A stretch of DNA of 64,000 nt from contig CBDBKC010000027.1 in assembly GCA_965206655.1 (NCBI GenBank), forward strand, positions 114,379-178,378, in the 5' to 3' direction. This stretch comes from JAPPLB01 sp965206655 (GTDB lineage: Bacteria > Acidobacteriota > Terriglobia > Bryobacterales > UBA6623). Of this stretch, positions 1 to 7,983 are shown in pieces (position 1 is the stretch's first letter; each line of letters starts with the position of its first letter). The translations under genes and the position numbers were made by a program. The notes beneath the pieces were generated by a model, which did not search any database, was not told the origin of the DNA, and saw only the letters and a program-made list of their open reading frames with translations.

Positions 1-1
1 C

Positions 2-1027
2 AGCGGCGAGCCGACCGAGGAACGGCCGGCGAATGCGCCGAGCCTGCGCGCCGCCGCAGGCTTGGCGCCGGATGCGGTCCGCTTCTCTTCCGAGGTGCAT
101 ATGGTCTCGTTGTCGGTTTCAGTCAAAGACGAGAACGGCGCCCCGGTTCAAGATCTCAATGAGTCGAGCTTCGAAGTCATCGAAGACGGCGTACCTCAGA
201 AACTCGTAACTGCCACCTCCGGTGACGCCCCGTTCAACCTCGCGGTGCTGCTCGACATGAGCGCCAGCACGATCCAAGACCGCGCCGCGATGAAGACGGT
301 CGCAAGGCGCTTCGTCGCGGCGGCCCGGCCGGAGGACAACATCGCGGTCTATACCCTCGGCAACGAGCTGTTCACGGTCGATTCGCTACTCACTTCAAAT
401 CGCGATGAGTTGGCGCAACGGCTGGAATTGCTCCCCCCGATGTCAGGTGGTTCGCCGCTCTACGACGCCATCGTTCTGGCATACAACGAAGAACTGCACA
501 AGAAGCGAGGACAGCGCAACGCCCTGCTCATCATCAGCGACGGCGTCGACAACCAATTGGCTTCTCTGTTGTACGCCCCTTCGCCGGAACGAAAGAAGAA
601 GAAAAAGGGGAAAAGATGGGTCGAGTATGAACGGCGAGCCGCCGAAGCCAGGCAGAGTTTATTAGCCGCCGCTTCCGCCGTCGAGTTCGATGATCTGCAC
701 CGAGCGGCGGGACAAATCGATACGCTCATTTATCCCTTCCTGGTCAGCCATGGATCGAGAGATGGCCGGTTCCAGCAGCCGCTCCAGGACGCAGCGCGGG
801 CCCGTATGGAAGAGCTAGCCGCCGCCGCCGGCGGACGGGTCTTCTACGCCACAACGACGAATGAAGCGAACCCCTTCCAGGAAGTAACCGAGGAACTCCG
901 CAGCGTCTATACTCTCGCCTATTATCCGAAGAACCAAACGTTCGAAGGGCAATGGCGGGACGTTGAGGTGCGTGTTGACCGCCCCGGCGTCGTCGTCCGA
1001 ACCCGAGACGGCTACACAGCCCGCTAG
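2..1027 (+). CDS. VWFA-related acidobacterial domain protein (5' end outside window)
   Basis: The reading frame is open to the first bases of the window, so the N-terminus, with any signal peptide, is missing. A TTG at 62 is the first start codon inside the window but is unlikely to be the true start. An N-terminal beta-sandwich-like segment (VSLSVSVKDENGAPVQDL, then FEVIEDGVPQ) is followed by a von Willebrand A fold. The MIDAS motif is DMSAS near residue 66 counted from the TTG, and ISDGVDN supplies the later metal-site aspartate. This layout fits the TIGR03436 VWFA-related family, which is abundant in Solibacter-like Acidobacteria and usually secreted. A lysine-rich stretch (KKKKKGKRW) sits in the middle of the A domain and looks like a surface loop. 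The specific role is unknown; binding of a protein or matrix partner is inference from the A domain. Confidence 0.85.
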   Translation, partial: SGEPTEERPANAPSLRAAAGLAPDAVRFSSEVHMVSLSVSVKDENGAPVQDLNESSFEVIEDGVPQKLVTATSGDAPFNLAVLLDMSASTIQDRAAMKTVARRFVAAARPEDNIAVYTLGNELFTVDSLLTSNRDELAQRLELLPPMSGGSPLYDAIVLAYNEELHKKRGQRNALLIISDGVDNQLASLLYAPSPERKKKKKGKRWVEYERRAAEARQSLLAAASAVEFDDLHRAAGQIDTLIYPFLVSHGSRDGRFQQPLQDAARARMEELAAAAGGRVFYATTTNEANPFQEVTEELRSVYTLAYYPKNQTFEGQWRDVEVRVDRPGVVVRTRDGYTAR

Positions 1028-1184
1028 GGTGTCGAGGCGCAACCAGCCAAGCCGTGACCGCCAGAGAGCTGTCTGGGTCGGCTTCTCAGGGCTGCCAATC
1101 CGGCCAACCGTTCGTCCTAACCGCCGGCGCGAGCAAGGAATCCTTCGACCGCCCAAATAAGGGTTTACACGAACAAACAACAAA

Positions 1185-2213
1185 TTAGGGCGAAACCACA
1201 ACCTTGCCGAACTGCTGCTTGTTTTCAAGGTATTCGTGAGCCGCCCGGAGTTCGGCCAGCGGGAACACCTTGTCGACGACAGGCTTGAGAAGACCGCGAT
1301 CAAAGAACCGTAGCACTTGGTACAGCTCCCCCATCGTCCCCATAAACGAGCCATGCATCGACAGTTGACGGAAGAACAGGTGGCTTACGCTGAGGTCGAC
1401 TTCGCCTCCCGTCGTCGCCCCGCAAGTCACGAGGCGGCCGTGATGCGCAAGGCTTGCGACGGAGTGCTTCCAGGTCGCCTCACCGACGTGTTCGAAAACG
1501 ATGTCGACGCCGCGCTTTTTCGTGATCGCTCTGACCTCTCCCCGGATGTCTTGTGAGTAGTGATCGATCACGTGGTCGGCGCCCAGCTCTTTGGCCTTGG
1601 CCATCTTTTCCTCGCCGCCCGCGGTCGCGATCACGCCGCAATGGAAGAGTTTCGCGATCTGCACCGCCGCGATCCCGACGCCGGAGCTCGCCCCGATGAT
1701 CAGCACGTCCTCGAGCATCTTGATCTTCGCGATCCCAACCAGCATATGCCAAGCGGTAAGGAAAACCAGCGGGACCGAGGCCGCTTCCTCGTAGTTCAAC
1801 TCGCCCGGAATCGGAAGGGCGTTGACCTCCGGAACGGCGATGTACTCCGAGTTCAGCCCCGTGTATTGGTAGCCGAACAAGCCGTAGTCCCGGCTGAAGT
1901 TATCGAGGCCCGCCGCCGCCATCGCCCCCCGCCGCGAGCTCTTCCCCGGAGCCACTAGAATCCGGTCGCCCACCTTGGCGGAATCGCACGCATCGCCCAC
2001 CTCGACAATCTCGCCCGCCGCATCGCTCCCCAGGATGTGGGGCATCTCCAGCTTCAACCCCGGAAGCCCGCCGCGGACAAACAGGTCCAGGTGATTCAGC
2101 CCACACGCCCCGACCTTGATCACCACCTCATCGGCGCGCGGCTTCGGCTCCGGCGCGTCCTCGTACCGAAGAACCTCTGGACCACCATGCTCATGAATCC
2201 GAACAGCTTTCAT
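1185..2213 (-). CDS. Zinc-type alcohol dehydrogenase / NADPH:quinone oxidoreductase (MDR family)
   Basis: 342 residues, the normal size for a medium-chain dehydrogenase/reductase. A GroES-like N-terminal domain (EVVIKVGACGLNHLDLFVRGG, then PHILGSDAAGEIVEVGD) is followed by a Rossmann cofactor domain with the dinucleotide-binding stretch LIIGASSGVGIAAVQIAK near residues 168-185 and the later HGRLVTCGATTG turn. The catalytic-zinc cysteine is retained in ACGLNH, but a structural-zinc four-cysteine lobe is not evident. It may therefore be a quinone oxidoreductase or a zinc alcohol dehydrogenase; substrate cannot be read. The ATG at 2213 has an AGAGG-like ribosome site in the preceding bases. It is transcribed divergently from xdhC, with a palindromic repeat in the shared intergenic region. 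Confidence 0.88.
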   Translation of the reverse strand: MKAVRIHEHGGPEVLRYEDAPEPKPRADEVVIKVGACGLNHLDLFVRGGLPGLKLEMPHILGSDAAGEIVEVGDACDSAKVGDRILVAPGKSSRRGAMAAAGLDNFSRDYGLFGYQYTGLNSEYIAVPEVNALPIPGELNYEEAASVPLVFLTAWHMLVGIAKIKMLEDVLIIGASSGVGIAAVQIAKLFHCGVIATAGGEEKMAKAKELGADHVIDHYSQDIRGEVRAITKKRGVDIVFEHVGEATWKHSVASLAHHGRLVTCGATTGGEVDLSVSHLFFRQLSMHGSFMGTMGELYQVLRFFDRGLLKPVVDKVFPLAELRAAHEYLENKQQFGKVVVSP

Positions 2214-2263
2214 CCCTATACCTCTTTCCTAGGCCGAACCACGCCCATTCCGTGCCGTGCGTC

Positions 2264-2373
2264 CGCGGTTGTGAAAAATGGGGACTGTACCAAGCGCCGC
2301 CCTCGTAAGTTCTTTGCCCGCGCCCCTTGCAAGCGGCGCGCCGTGGACTGTCCCCGATTTTTTCACAACCGCG
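2264..2373. repeat. Palindromic element copy A (about 110 bp, intergenic)
   Basis: The ends are a perfect 15-bp inverted repeat (CGCGGTTGTGAAAAA against TTTTTCACAACCGCG). Inside lie the family hallmarks: GGGGACTGTACC, AAGCGCCGCC, a variable centre, AAGCGGCGCGCCG and GGACTGTCCCC. Related copies are at 15972-16037 (half), 20590-20687 and 61482-61583. The seven outermost stem pairs are not shared with the other copies, so the stem extends beyond the family core. It lies between divergent genes. Confidence 0.85.
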
Positions 2374-2400
2374 TCGGCACGGGCGAAAACAGCCCCGTAT

Positions 2401-2406
2401 TATAAT
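2401..2406 (+). promoter_or_regulatory. Candidate -10 box for xdhC
   Basis: A perfect TATAAT lies 24 bases before the ATG at 2430 and just beyond palindromic element A. No convincing -35 hexamer is visible at the expected spacing, which would fall in or beside the repeat. Confidence 0.4.
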
Positions 2407-2429
2407 GAGACTTCGAGAGACTGCGTTTT

Positions 2430-3389
2430 ATGGGCCGTCCAACAGACGTTTACGAAGAGTTGGTACACCTCCGGCGTTCGGGCAAGAAGTCCGCCATGGC
2501 GACGATCGTCGAAGTGGCCGGCTCGATCCCGAGCTTCCGCAGCGCCAAGCTGCTTGTGCGCGAAGATGGGTCGATGGTGGGCACCATCGGCGGCGGCTGC
2601 ACCGAAGCCGAAGTTTGGAACGCGGCGCGCGAGGTGATGGAAACCGAAAAACCTCGTATGCTGAGTTTCAACCTCGGGCAGGAAGCGGCTTATGACCAAG
2701 GGCTCATCTGCGGGGGGCAACTGAACGTTTACGTGGAACCCATCCTACCCATTCCCACTTGCTACATCTTCGGCGCCGGACACATCTCGAAAAGCCTCTC
2801 GAAGGTTGCCACGCTGGCCGGTTTTCGGACCATCATCGTCGACGACCGCGATACCTACGCCAACCGTGAGCGCTTTCCTGAAGCCGCCGAAGTCTACGCC
2901 GACGAATACGAGACCGTCTTCCCGAAACTCGAAGCCAACGTGGCGAGCTACATCATCATCGTCACCCGCGGCCACAGGGACGACATGCGCGTCCTCCGCT
3001 GGGCGGCCGCAAGCCCGGCCCGCTACATCGGCATGATCGGCAGCAAACGCAAGACGCTCGAAGTCGCCAAGCAACTCGTCAAAGACGGTATCCCCGCCGA
3101 GAAGCTTTCACGCCTCCACGCCCCGATGGGTTTCGACATCGGCGCCGTCACTCCCGAGGAAATTGCGGTCGCCGTCGTGAGTGAGATGATCAATCGCCGG
3201 CGCAATCCCGGCGACACGTGGAATCCGAATTCGAAATCCATCTTCGCCGAGGGAATACCGAAGGCCCTCCAAATCCACGAGACCACGCAGGTCGAGGACT
3301 CCGTGCCGACGACGGCGGAAGCGCCGACGATGGAACCGGCAGCAGAGGAAGTGGCCGCTGCGAAGTTGCCGCCTCTTCGCCGAAACTGA
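2430..3389 (+). CDS. xdhC: XdhC/CoxI family molybdenum-hydroxylase maturation protein
   Basis: 319 residues. The N-terminal XdhC/CoxI domain has the conserved GTIGGGCTEAEVW segment and QGLICGG with its cysteine. It is followed by the C-terminal XdhC Rossmann-like domain (CYIFGAGHISKSLSKVATLAGF, then IVDDR, and GMIGSKRKTLEV). Proteins of this family hand sulfurated molybdenum cofactor to xanthine dehydrogenase/aldehyde oxidase-type enzymes in the cytoplasm. About 50 residues rich in Pro, Ala and Glu extend the C-terminus and are probably disordered. A MobA-like nucleotidyltransferase starts 5 bp after the stop, a classic partner that makes molybdopterin cytosine dinucleotide. No hydroxylase structural genes are in the window, so the client enzyme must be elsewhere. 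Confidence 0.9.
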   Translation: MGRPTDVYEELVHLRRSGKKSAMATIVEVAGSIPSFRSAKLLVREDGSMVGTIGGGCTEAEVWNAAREVMETEKPRMLSFNLGQEAAYDQGLICGGQLNVYVEPILPIPTCYIFGAGHISKSLSKVATLAGFRTIIVDDRDTYANRERFPEAAEVYADEYETVFPKLEANVASYIIIVTRGHRDDMRVLRWAAASPARYIGMIGSKRKTLEVAKQLVKDGIPAEKLSRLHAPMGFDIGAVTPEEIAVAVVSEMINRRRNPGDTWNPNSKSIFAEGIPKALQIHETTQVEDSVPTTAEAPTMEPAAEEVAAAKLPPLRRN

Positions 3390-3394
3390 ATCTC

Positions 3395-3985
3395 TTGCCT
3401 CCGAGCCGGAAACCCGCGGGCATCCTACTATCCGCCGGCGAGTCGCGCCGTATGGGCCGCGATAAGGCCCTTCTCGAGTACCGAGGAACAACCTTTCTAG
3501 GCCATCTAGTTGAAGTGCTCACACCACGCGTCGATCCCCTGATCGTGGTCCTGGGCCACCACGCGGACACGATCCGCGAGACACTGCCGCCCGGCCCCCA
3601 GGTCGTCGTCAATCCGGACTACGAATCCGGCATGCTGACCTCTCTGCAAGCCGGCATCCGCGCCCTGCCATCGGACACCGAGGCCTCCCTCTTCACGCTC
3701 GTTGACCACCCCGCCGTGCGCGGCGACACGGCCGACCTGCTGCTAGCCCGCTTCGCCAGACAGCAACCTCTACTCGCCATCCCCCAATACGGCGACCGGC
3801 GCGGCCACCCCGTGATCGTTCAGCGCTCGGTGCTTGAAGAGATCCTTGCTCTCCCTACCGACTCGTCCGCCAAGTCGGTGATCCACGCCCACCGGCCGGA
3901 AACCCTATTCGTCAACGTTGACGATCCCGGCATTCTCCGCGACGTCGACCTCCCCGAGCAGTACGACGAACTGCTGTCGCTGTAG
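3395..3985 (+). CDS. MobA/MocA-like nucleotidyltransferase (NTP_transf_3)
   Basis: The fold begins with the nucleotide-binding loop AGILLSAGESRRMGRDKALL and continues with VVLGHHAD, VVVNPDYESGMLTSLQAGI and TLVDHPAV, the pattern of MocA/MobA enzymes that attach CMP or GMP to molybdopterin. I place the start at the TTG at 3395, directly after the xdhC stop. Longer in-frame starts would lie deep inside xdhC, and the added residues do not resemble the family. From here the product is 196 residues, normal for MocA. Adjacency to xdhC supports a role in maturing a molybdenum hydroxylase; CTP rather than GTP as donor is inference from that neighbour. Confidence 0.85.
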   Translation: MPPSRKPAGILLSAGESRRMGRDKALLEYRGTTFLGHLVEVLTPRVDPLIVVLGHHADTIRETLPPGPQVVVNPDYESGMLTSLQAGIRALPSDTEASLFTLVDHPAVRGDTADLLLARFARQQPLLAIPQYGDRRGHPVIVQRSVLEEILALPTDSSAKSVIHAHRPETLFVNVDDPGILRDVDLPEQYDELLSL

Positions 3986-4042
3986 CCACGTTCCGGCCGA
4001 TTGTAAAGCCGGTGTAAATCAGTTTTAACTTCGATTTAACTC

Positions 4043-4063
4043 TGCGCCGCTAACTGCGGCGCA
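4043..4063. terminator. GC-rich hairpin after the xdhC-mocA pair
   Basis: An 8-bp perfect stem (TGCGCCGC/GCGGCGCA) with a TAACT loop lies 58 bp after the nucleotidyltransferase stop and before the small ORFs. There is no T-run, so it may be a weak terminator, a processing site, or a leader element of the downstream small genes. Confidence 0.4.
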
Positions 4064-4121
4064 ACCACAGCGTCAATTCAAGTGTTAGATCAAACAGGAA
4101 CCAACAAAGAGGAGAACCCTG

Positions 4122-4250
4122 ATGGAGGATCTAGTTCTGGCGCTATTCATGTCAGCCATGCTGAGTTTGAGCGGCGGGCTGTGGTCACTGAGCGTGACAC
4201 TGCAGGAGAACCATAGGAATCGCGCCTCCAGGAGGGAACACCGTTTGTAG
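4122..4250 (+). CDS. Small single-helix membrane protein (42 aa)
   Basis: This short gene has a strong ribosome site (AGAGGAG, spaced 6-8 nt from the ATG). It encodes 42 residues: an acidic MED start, one hydrophobic segment at about residues 4-26 (LVLALFMSAMLSLSGGLW) and a basic tail rich in Arg and His. The tail charge predicts a cytoplasmic C-terminus. I do not recognise the family. A second tiny membrane protein follows 45 bp later with its own ribosome site, and both lie between the molybdenum-cofactor genes and ferrochelatase. A regulatory or assembly peptide of a membrane complex is possible but is inference only. Confidence 0.55.
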   Translation: MEDLVLALFMSAMLSLSGGLWSLSVTLQENHRNRASRREHRL

Positions 4251-4295
4251 GTTTGACGTACCAACAAACAATACAACGAAAAGGAGAATGGAGCC

Positions 4296-4415
4296 ATGTT
4301 CAAAAACGCACTGCAAGCCGAACACGAAGGTACACACTGGGGCGCGATTGCCGGAGCCGTCGCTTTCGCGGTATTCATGGCAGCGGGTTACGTCCTGGTA
4401 AGCCCGATCGTCTAG
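4296..4415 (+). CDS. Small single-helix membrane protein (39 aa)
   Basis: An AAGGAG site precedes the ATG at 4296. The product has 39 residues: a polar N-terminus with acidic and histidine residues (QAEHEGTHW) and a hydrophobic helix from about residue 16 to the end (AIAGAVAFAVFMAAGYVLV), closing SPIV. The stop codon overlaps the convergent hemH stop by three bases. Family unknown. The pairing with the 42-aa gene and the repeated strong ribosome sites argue that both are real. The histidine and tryptophan just before the helix resemble small oxidase subunits, but this is weak. Confidence 0.55.
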   Translation: MFKNALQAEHEGTHWGAIAGAVAFAVFMAAGYVLVSPIV

Positions 4416-5461
4416 GATCGAGCCGGCGGTCGGCCCGGTGGCGTGACGCCGGGCCGTTGTGGCCCCGGACAGCAGTCCGCCGCGCAAACATCGGGCCGCG
4501 GACCGAGTTCTCCCAGAAACCGACGCTCACGATTCCCATCCAGCCTTTCGAGCACCAACTCCCTGATCATCGAGATGAATTTCGGATGGTTGCCGACGGT
4601 GCGGGCGCGAACCATCTTCATCCCGGTCTCCCGGCAGAGGTCCTGAGCTTCCGTATCCAAATCATAGAGAACCTCCATGTGATCGGAAACGAAACCGACC
4701 GGCATCACAACCACATCGCGCACGCCCGAACCGTGAAGCTCGCGGAGATGGTCGAGGATGTCGGGTTCCAGCCAGGGTTGCGATGGTGGACCGCTCCGGC
4801 TCTGGTAAACGAGGGTGCTACCGCTACGTCCGGCGCCGGCGGCCACAAGGCGGCATGCCTCTTCGAGTTGCTCGACGTACCGGGACGACCGCGCCATCGA
4901 CATCGGCACGCTGTGCGCAGTGAAGACCAGCGGTGCTCCGTCACGAGCCTCCTTGGGGAGTTGAGCGAAGGCGGTGCGTACGTTCTCGATCATCGGCTCG
5001 ATGAAACCGGGGTGGTTGTAGAAGACCCGGAGCTTATCAACCTCGGGCGCATCCGACCTGACCGTTTCACGGGCTCGCGCGATGTCATCGAGATACTGGC
5101 GGCAGCTTGAATAAGAGCTGTAGGCCGACGTGACAAAGGCCAGCGCCCGCCGCACACCGTCGCGCGACATCTCGCGCAGTGTGTCCCCCAGAAGCGGATG
5201 CCAGTTGCGGTTCCCCCAGTAGATCGGCAGGTCCCGGCCGTTCGCGGCGAACTCGGTTTTGAGAGCCGCGATCAACTCACGGTTCTGATCGTTGATCGGA
5301 CTCTTTCCGTCGAAGTGGTAGTAATGTTCGGCCACTTCGAGCATTCGCTCGCGAGGCACGTTCTTTCCACGAAGCACGTTCTCGAGGAAGGGGATGACCT
5401 CTTCCCTGCCCTCGGGTCCGCCAAAAGAGAGGATGAGCAGGGCATCGTAGGTCGTGGACAT
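4412..5461 (-). CDS. hemH: Ferrochelatase
   Basis: 349 residues. It begins DALLILSFGGPEGREEVIPFL, the ferrochelatase opening, and carries ALAFVTSAYSSYSSCRQYLDD and VFTAHSVPMSM, the last containing the active-site histidine. It then has LVYQSRSGPPSQPWLEPDI, equivalent to the QSxxGP..W.P motif of the family, and PVGFVSDHMEVLYDLD with the conserved glutamate. It inserts ferrous iron (or oxidises and metallates coproporphyrin, depending on pathway) to make haem. The C-terminal CAADCCPGP cluster of cysteines resembles the [2Fe-2S] ligand region of actinobacterial ferrochelatases; whether a cluster is bound is untested. The ccmC/ccmD genes begin 313 bp upstream on the other strand, so haem synthesis and cytochrome c maturation are neighbours. 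Confidence 0.93.
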   Translation of the reverse strand: MSTTYDALLILSFGGPEGREEVIPFLENVLRGKNVPRERMLEVAEHYYHFDGKSPINDQNRELIAALKTEFAANGRDLPIYWGNRNWHPLLGDTLREMSRDGVRRALAFVTSAYSSYSSCRQYLDDIARARETVRSDAPEVDKLRVFYNHPGFIEPMIENVRTAFAQLPKEARDGAPLVFTAHSVPMSMARSSRYVEQLEEACRLVAAGAGRSGSTLVYQSRSGPPSQPWLEPDILDHLRELHGSGVRDVVVMPVGFVSDHMEVLYDLDTEAQDLCRETGMKMVRARTVGNHPKFISMIRELVLERLDGNRERRFLGELGPRPDVCAADCCPGPQRPGVTPPGRPPARS

Positions 5462-5774
5462 GCTGGTTTTAGTATCGGATGTGGGGAAGCTCGAATGTAG
5501 CGTTACAGGAACGAGCGGGCGGAGCGACGCAGCCTACGCTGCTCGGCTCACTGAGATACGCAGGTTGGTTGGCCACCGCGGTCGTCTCCTTCTGAACATC
5601 GAGCCCAACGTACATTGGGCGTATCATCGTATCTGGCATGGGGAGGGATTCCTTTCAACGGAGGGTTTGATTTCGGTTCACACGTCGCGGGGAGCGGTCT
5701 GAGTCAGCGGACGGATTTGGGTTCCGTTCCCGGAGGCCGCTCTGGGACTGTTAAACTTATTTTTCAGTGCTACG
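5462..5774. other. Intergenic region between divergent hemH and ccmC
   Basis: 313 bp without a convincing gene. An 82-codon frame inside it (5454-5702) shows no recognisable domain and no ribosome site. An AT-rich stretch just before ccmC (GTTAAACTTATTTTTCAG) could hold the ccmC promoter. There is no clear Shine-Dalgarno before the ccmC ATG, so a very short leader is possible. Confidence 0.5.
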
Positions 5775-6482
5775 ATGTCTGAACCGATCGCACAGCCCTC
5801 TGATAGGCTGACGCCCGCACTGGCAGCCCTGTCCGGTGCGATGGTTGTGGCGGCACTGTACCTGATCTTTGTATGGGTGCCGAACGAGAGCACGATGGGC
5901 GTGGTGCAGCGGATCTTTTACTTCCACGTTCCGTCGGCCGCGGTGTCTTGGGTGGCGTTCATGATCGGCGGCGTGGCGGCGGTGCGCTACTTAATCAGCC
6001 GTGACCCGGGGCTCGATGATCTTTCCCTCGCATGCAACGAGACGGGCCTCATTTTTTGCATCGTCAATCTCGTCACGGGAGCCTTTTGGGCCAAGCCGAT
6101 TTGGGGCATCTGGTGGGCCTGGGACGCGCGTGGCACGACAGCCATGCTGTTAGCCGTGATTTACGTCGGTTACTTGATCCTCCGGCAGTCCGTCGATGAG
6201 CCGTCACAGCGCGCCGTGGTTTGCGCCGTGGTTTCGATTTGCGGAATGGTTGACATCCCGATCATCTACATGGCGAATCGTTGGTGGCGCACTCAGCACC
6301 CGGCTCCCGTGATCGGCGCGGGCGGAGGCGGATTGGATGCGAGTATGGGGATCGTGCTGGGCTTTACGACACTGGCGCTACTGACTGTGTTCTGGTACGT
6401 CGTCCGGCAGCGGCGCAAGCTGGCCGAGATGCAGCGTCAGGCCGACGGGCTGCGCCAGATGATTCACGCTCTTTCCGCGTGA
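5775..6482 (+). CDS. ccmC: CcmC/CcsA-type haem-handling protein
   Basis: 235 residues with about six membrane helices. The tryptophan-rich haem-presenting motif WGIWWAWDARGT lies near residues 113-124. The flanking haem-ligand histidines are visible in IFYFHVP (first loop) and in WWRTQHPAPV (last periplasmic loop). This is the haem-handling protein family that delivers haem to CcmE for cytochrome c biogenesis at the inner membrane. The C-terminus is a short cytoplasmic coiled stretch (RQRRKLAEMQRQADGLRQM), longer than usual. A CcmD-like 53-aa gene follows 27 bp later. No ccmA, B, E or F is present in the window. Confidence 0.9.
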   Translation: MSEPIAQPSDRLTPALAALSGAMVVAALYLIFVWVPNESTMGVVQRIFYFHVPSAAVSWVAFMIGGVAAVRYLISRDPGLDDLSLACNETGLIFCIVNLVTGAFWAKPIWGIWWAWDARGTTAMLLAVIYVGYLILRQSVDEPSQRAVVCAVVSICGMVDIPIIYMANRWWRTQHPAPVIGAGGGGLDASMGIVLGFTTLALLTVFWYVVRQRRKLAEMQRQADGLRQMIHALSA

Positions 6483-6509
6483 TGAGCCAGGACCGCGAAA
6501 GGTAGATCG

Positions 6510-6671
6510 ATGGAAGAAAATCTTAAGTGGCTCTGGTACGCTTTTGGCTCCGCGTGGATCATCCACATCCTTTACGTGTACTCGATCGCGAGCCGCGTGA
6601 AGGATGTGCGAGGCCAGATCGACAACCTGAAGGAACTTCTCAGGGACCAGGAACAGAAAGCAAATCAATAG
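6510..6671 (+). CDS. ccmD: CcmD-like small membrane protein (53 aa)
   Basis: Encoded from the ATG at 6510 with a GAAAGG-type site before it. The 53-residue product has an aromatic-rich helix at residues 7-26 (WLWYAFGSAWIIHILYVYSI) followed by an amphipathic, charged coiled-coil-like tail (DVRGQIDNLKELLRDQEQK). Size, topology and position directly after ccmC match the CcmD family, which holds CcmC, CcmE and the CcmAB transporter together. Sequence conservation in CcmD is low, so the call rests mainly on context. Confidence 0.75.
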   Translation: MEENLKWLWYAFGSAWIIHILYVYSIASRVKDVRGQIDNLKELLRDQEQKANQ

Positions 6672-6768
6672 CTGAACGTAGAGCCGGCGTGCGGTGCCCA
6701 CGGCGCTGGAGCAGGCCAAAAAGATGGGGCCGGCGCAGCGACCCCCATCTTCCAAAGCGAAAAGCAGG

Positions 6769-7983
6769 TTAGCCTTTCAGTACTTGTCCCAAGCGCTGTC
6801 CGACGGTCCGGTATTGGCCCGGTTGCATCATCCAAACCGCGACCACCAACTCGTCCTTCGATCCCGGACGAACCTCGATGCTCGGGCTACCCTCACGCAG
6901 TTCCTTGACGACATCGGCAGGTGTTTTACCAACCGCGGCATGGTCCCAGTTCACGTGGAGATGGGGAACCATGTTGGCCAACTCGGGAACCTTGATCTCT
7001 GTCGTCACACCCTTCACGCCCTTGACGTAGCCCGCGATACTGTTGCACTGGTTCTCCCAGTCTTTCCAGGTGGCTTCGTGGTCGCGGTTGACGAACATCT
7101 CGACCGCCACCATCATGCCGACCAGCTCTTCCTTGTTCACTTTGCTGGTGCGGCCGAGTGAGTTGGAATTCGGACTGCTGTTCTGGCGTCCGGCGTCGAT
7201 GAGGTCTTTGCGCCCTAGCAGCAGACCCGCTGATTGCGGTCCTTTGATCCCTTTGCCGCCGGAGAAGATTGCGAGATCGAATCCGGCCTTGGTGAACTTC
7301 CAGAAGTTTTCGACCGGAGGAAGGTCCGCGGCGGCGTCGATCATCGTCGGGATGCTGTGCTTCTTGCCGAGTTGGGCGAACTCTTCGTAGCCAATTTGCC
7401 CACGGTCGTTCGCCGACTGCAGGAAGAACATCATCGCCGTGCGGGAGTGGATGGCGCTCTCGAGTTCGGCGACCGTCTCGACTTCGATCATGCGGATGCC
7501 GGCGTTGCGGACGGCGTGGTCATAACCGTTGCGGTGGCTCTTCTGAACGATGACCTCGTTCTTCATGCCGCGGGTATCCGGCAGTTGCTGGATCTTTTCG
7601 CGGTCGGTTCCCGCAAGCACTCCCGCCGTTCCGATCGCGAGGGCCGATGCCGCGCCCGCGCTGACAAGCGCTGCCTCGCTTTTCGTCAACTCGGCGATCC
7701 GTACTCCGACGGCGTCGTGCAGGTCTTGCAGCGGCGCGAATTTTCGGGACGCAACGGTCATCGCGTTCCAGACTTCGCGCGGCATCAGGGAAGCCGTCAG
7801 GCTGGTGTACGTGCCGGCGGCGTTGATGAACGTACGCACTCCCAACTCGTCGATGACATCGCGGTTGACGGCCCCGATCCGCGCGGCCGCGGCGGAAGAG
7901 GCGACGGGCATGAGCGCCCCGATCCCGGGAAGCGCAGCCATACTGCGCAGAATGGAACGACGATTCGGTTTCGGCCAATTCAT
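6769..7983 (-). CDS. Tat-exported SelA-like PLP-dependent enzyme
   Basis: 404 residues. The N-terminus NRRSILRSMAALPGIGALMPVASSAAA is a twin-arginine signal. The body follows the SelA/cystathionine synthase-like fold type I: LGVRTFINAAGTYTSLTAS, then EAALVSAGAASALAIGTAGV, the aspartate in PTMIDAAADLPP that would contact the PLP ring nitrogen, and the probable Schiff-base lysine in IFSGGKGIKGPQSAG. Members act as lyases or transferases on amino acids or sugars; the substrate here is unknown. An exported PLP enzyme must carry its cofactor through Tat already folded, which the Tat signal permits. GGAGA lies 7 nt before the ATG. It is divergent from the beta-lactamase-fold gene. Confidence 0.85.
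   Translation of the reverse strand: MNWPKPNRRSILRSMAALPGIGALMPVASSAAAARIGAVNRDVIDELGVRTFINAAGTYTSLTASLMPREVWNAMTVASRKFAPLQDLHDAVGVRIAELTKSEAALVSAGAASALAIGTAGVLAGTDREKIQQLPDTRGMKNEVIVQKSHRNGYDHAVRNAGIRMIEVETVAELESAIHSRTAMMFFLQSANDRGQIGYEEFAQLGKKHSIPTMIDAAADLPPVENFWKFTKAGFDLAIFSGGKGIKGPQSAGLLLGRKDLIDAGRQNSSPNSNSLGRTSKVNKEELVGMMVAVEMFVNRDHEATWKDWENQCNSIAGYVKGVKGVTTEIKVPELANMVPHLHVNWDHAAVGKTPADVVKELREGSPSIEVRPGSKDELVVAVWMMQPGQYRTVGQRLGQVLKG

Noticed and set aside
3218..3394. Upstream extension of the nucleotidyltransferase gene
   Set aside because: It lies inside xdhC in another frame; the family fold begins right after 3395.
5454..5702. 82-codon plus-strand frame between hemH and ccmC
   Set aside because: No ribosome site, no recognisable domain, and it starts inside the end of hemH on the other strand.
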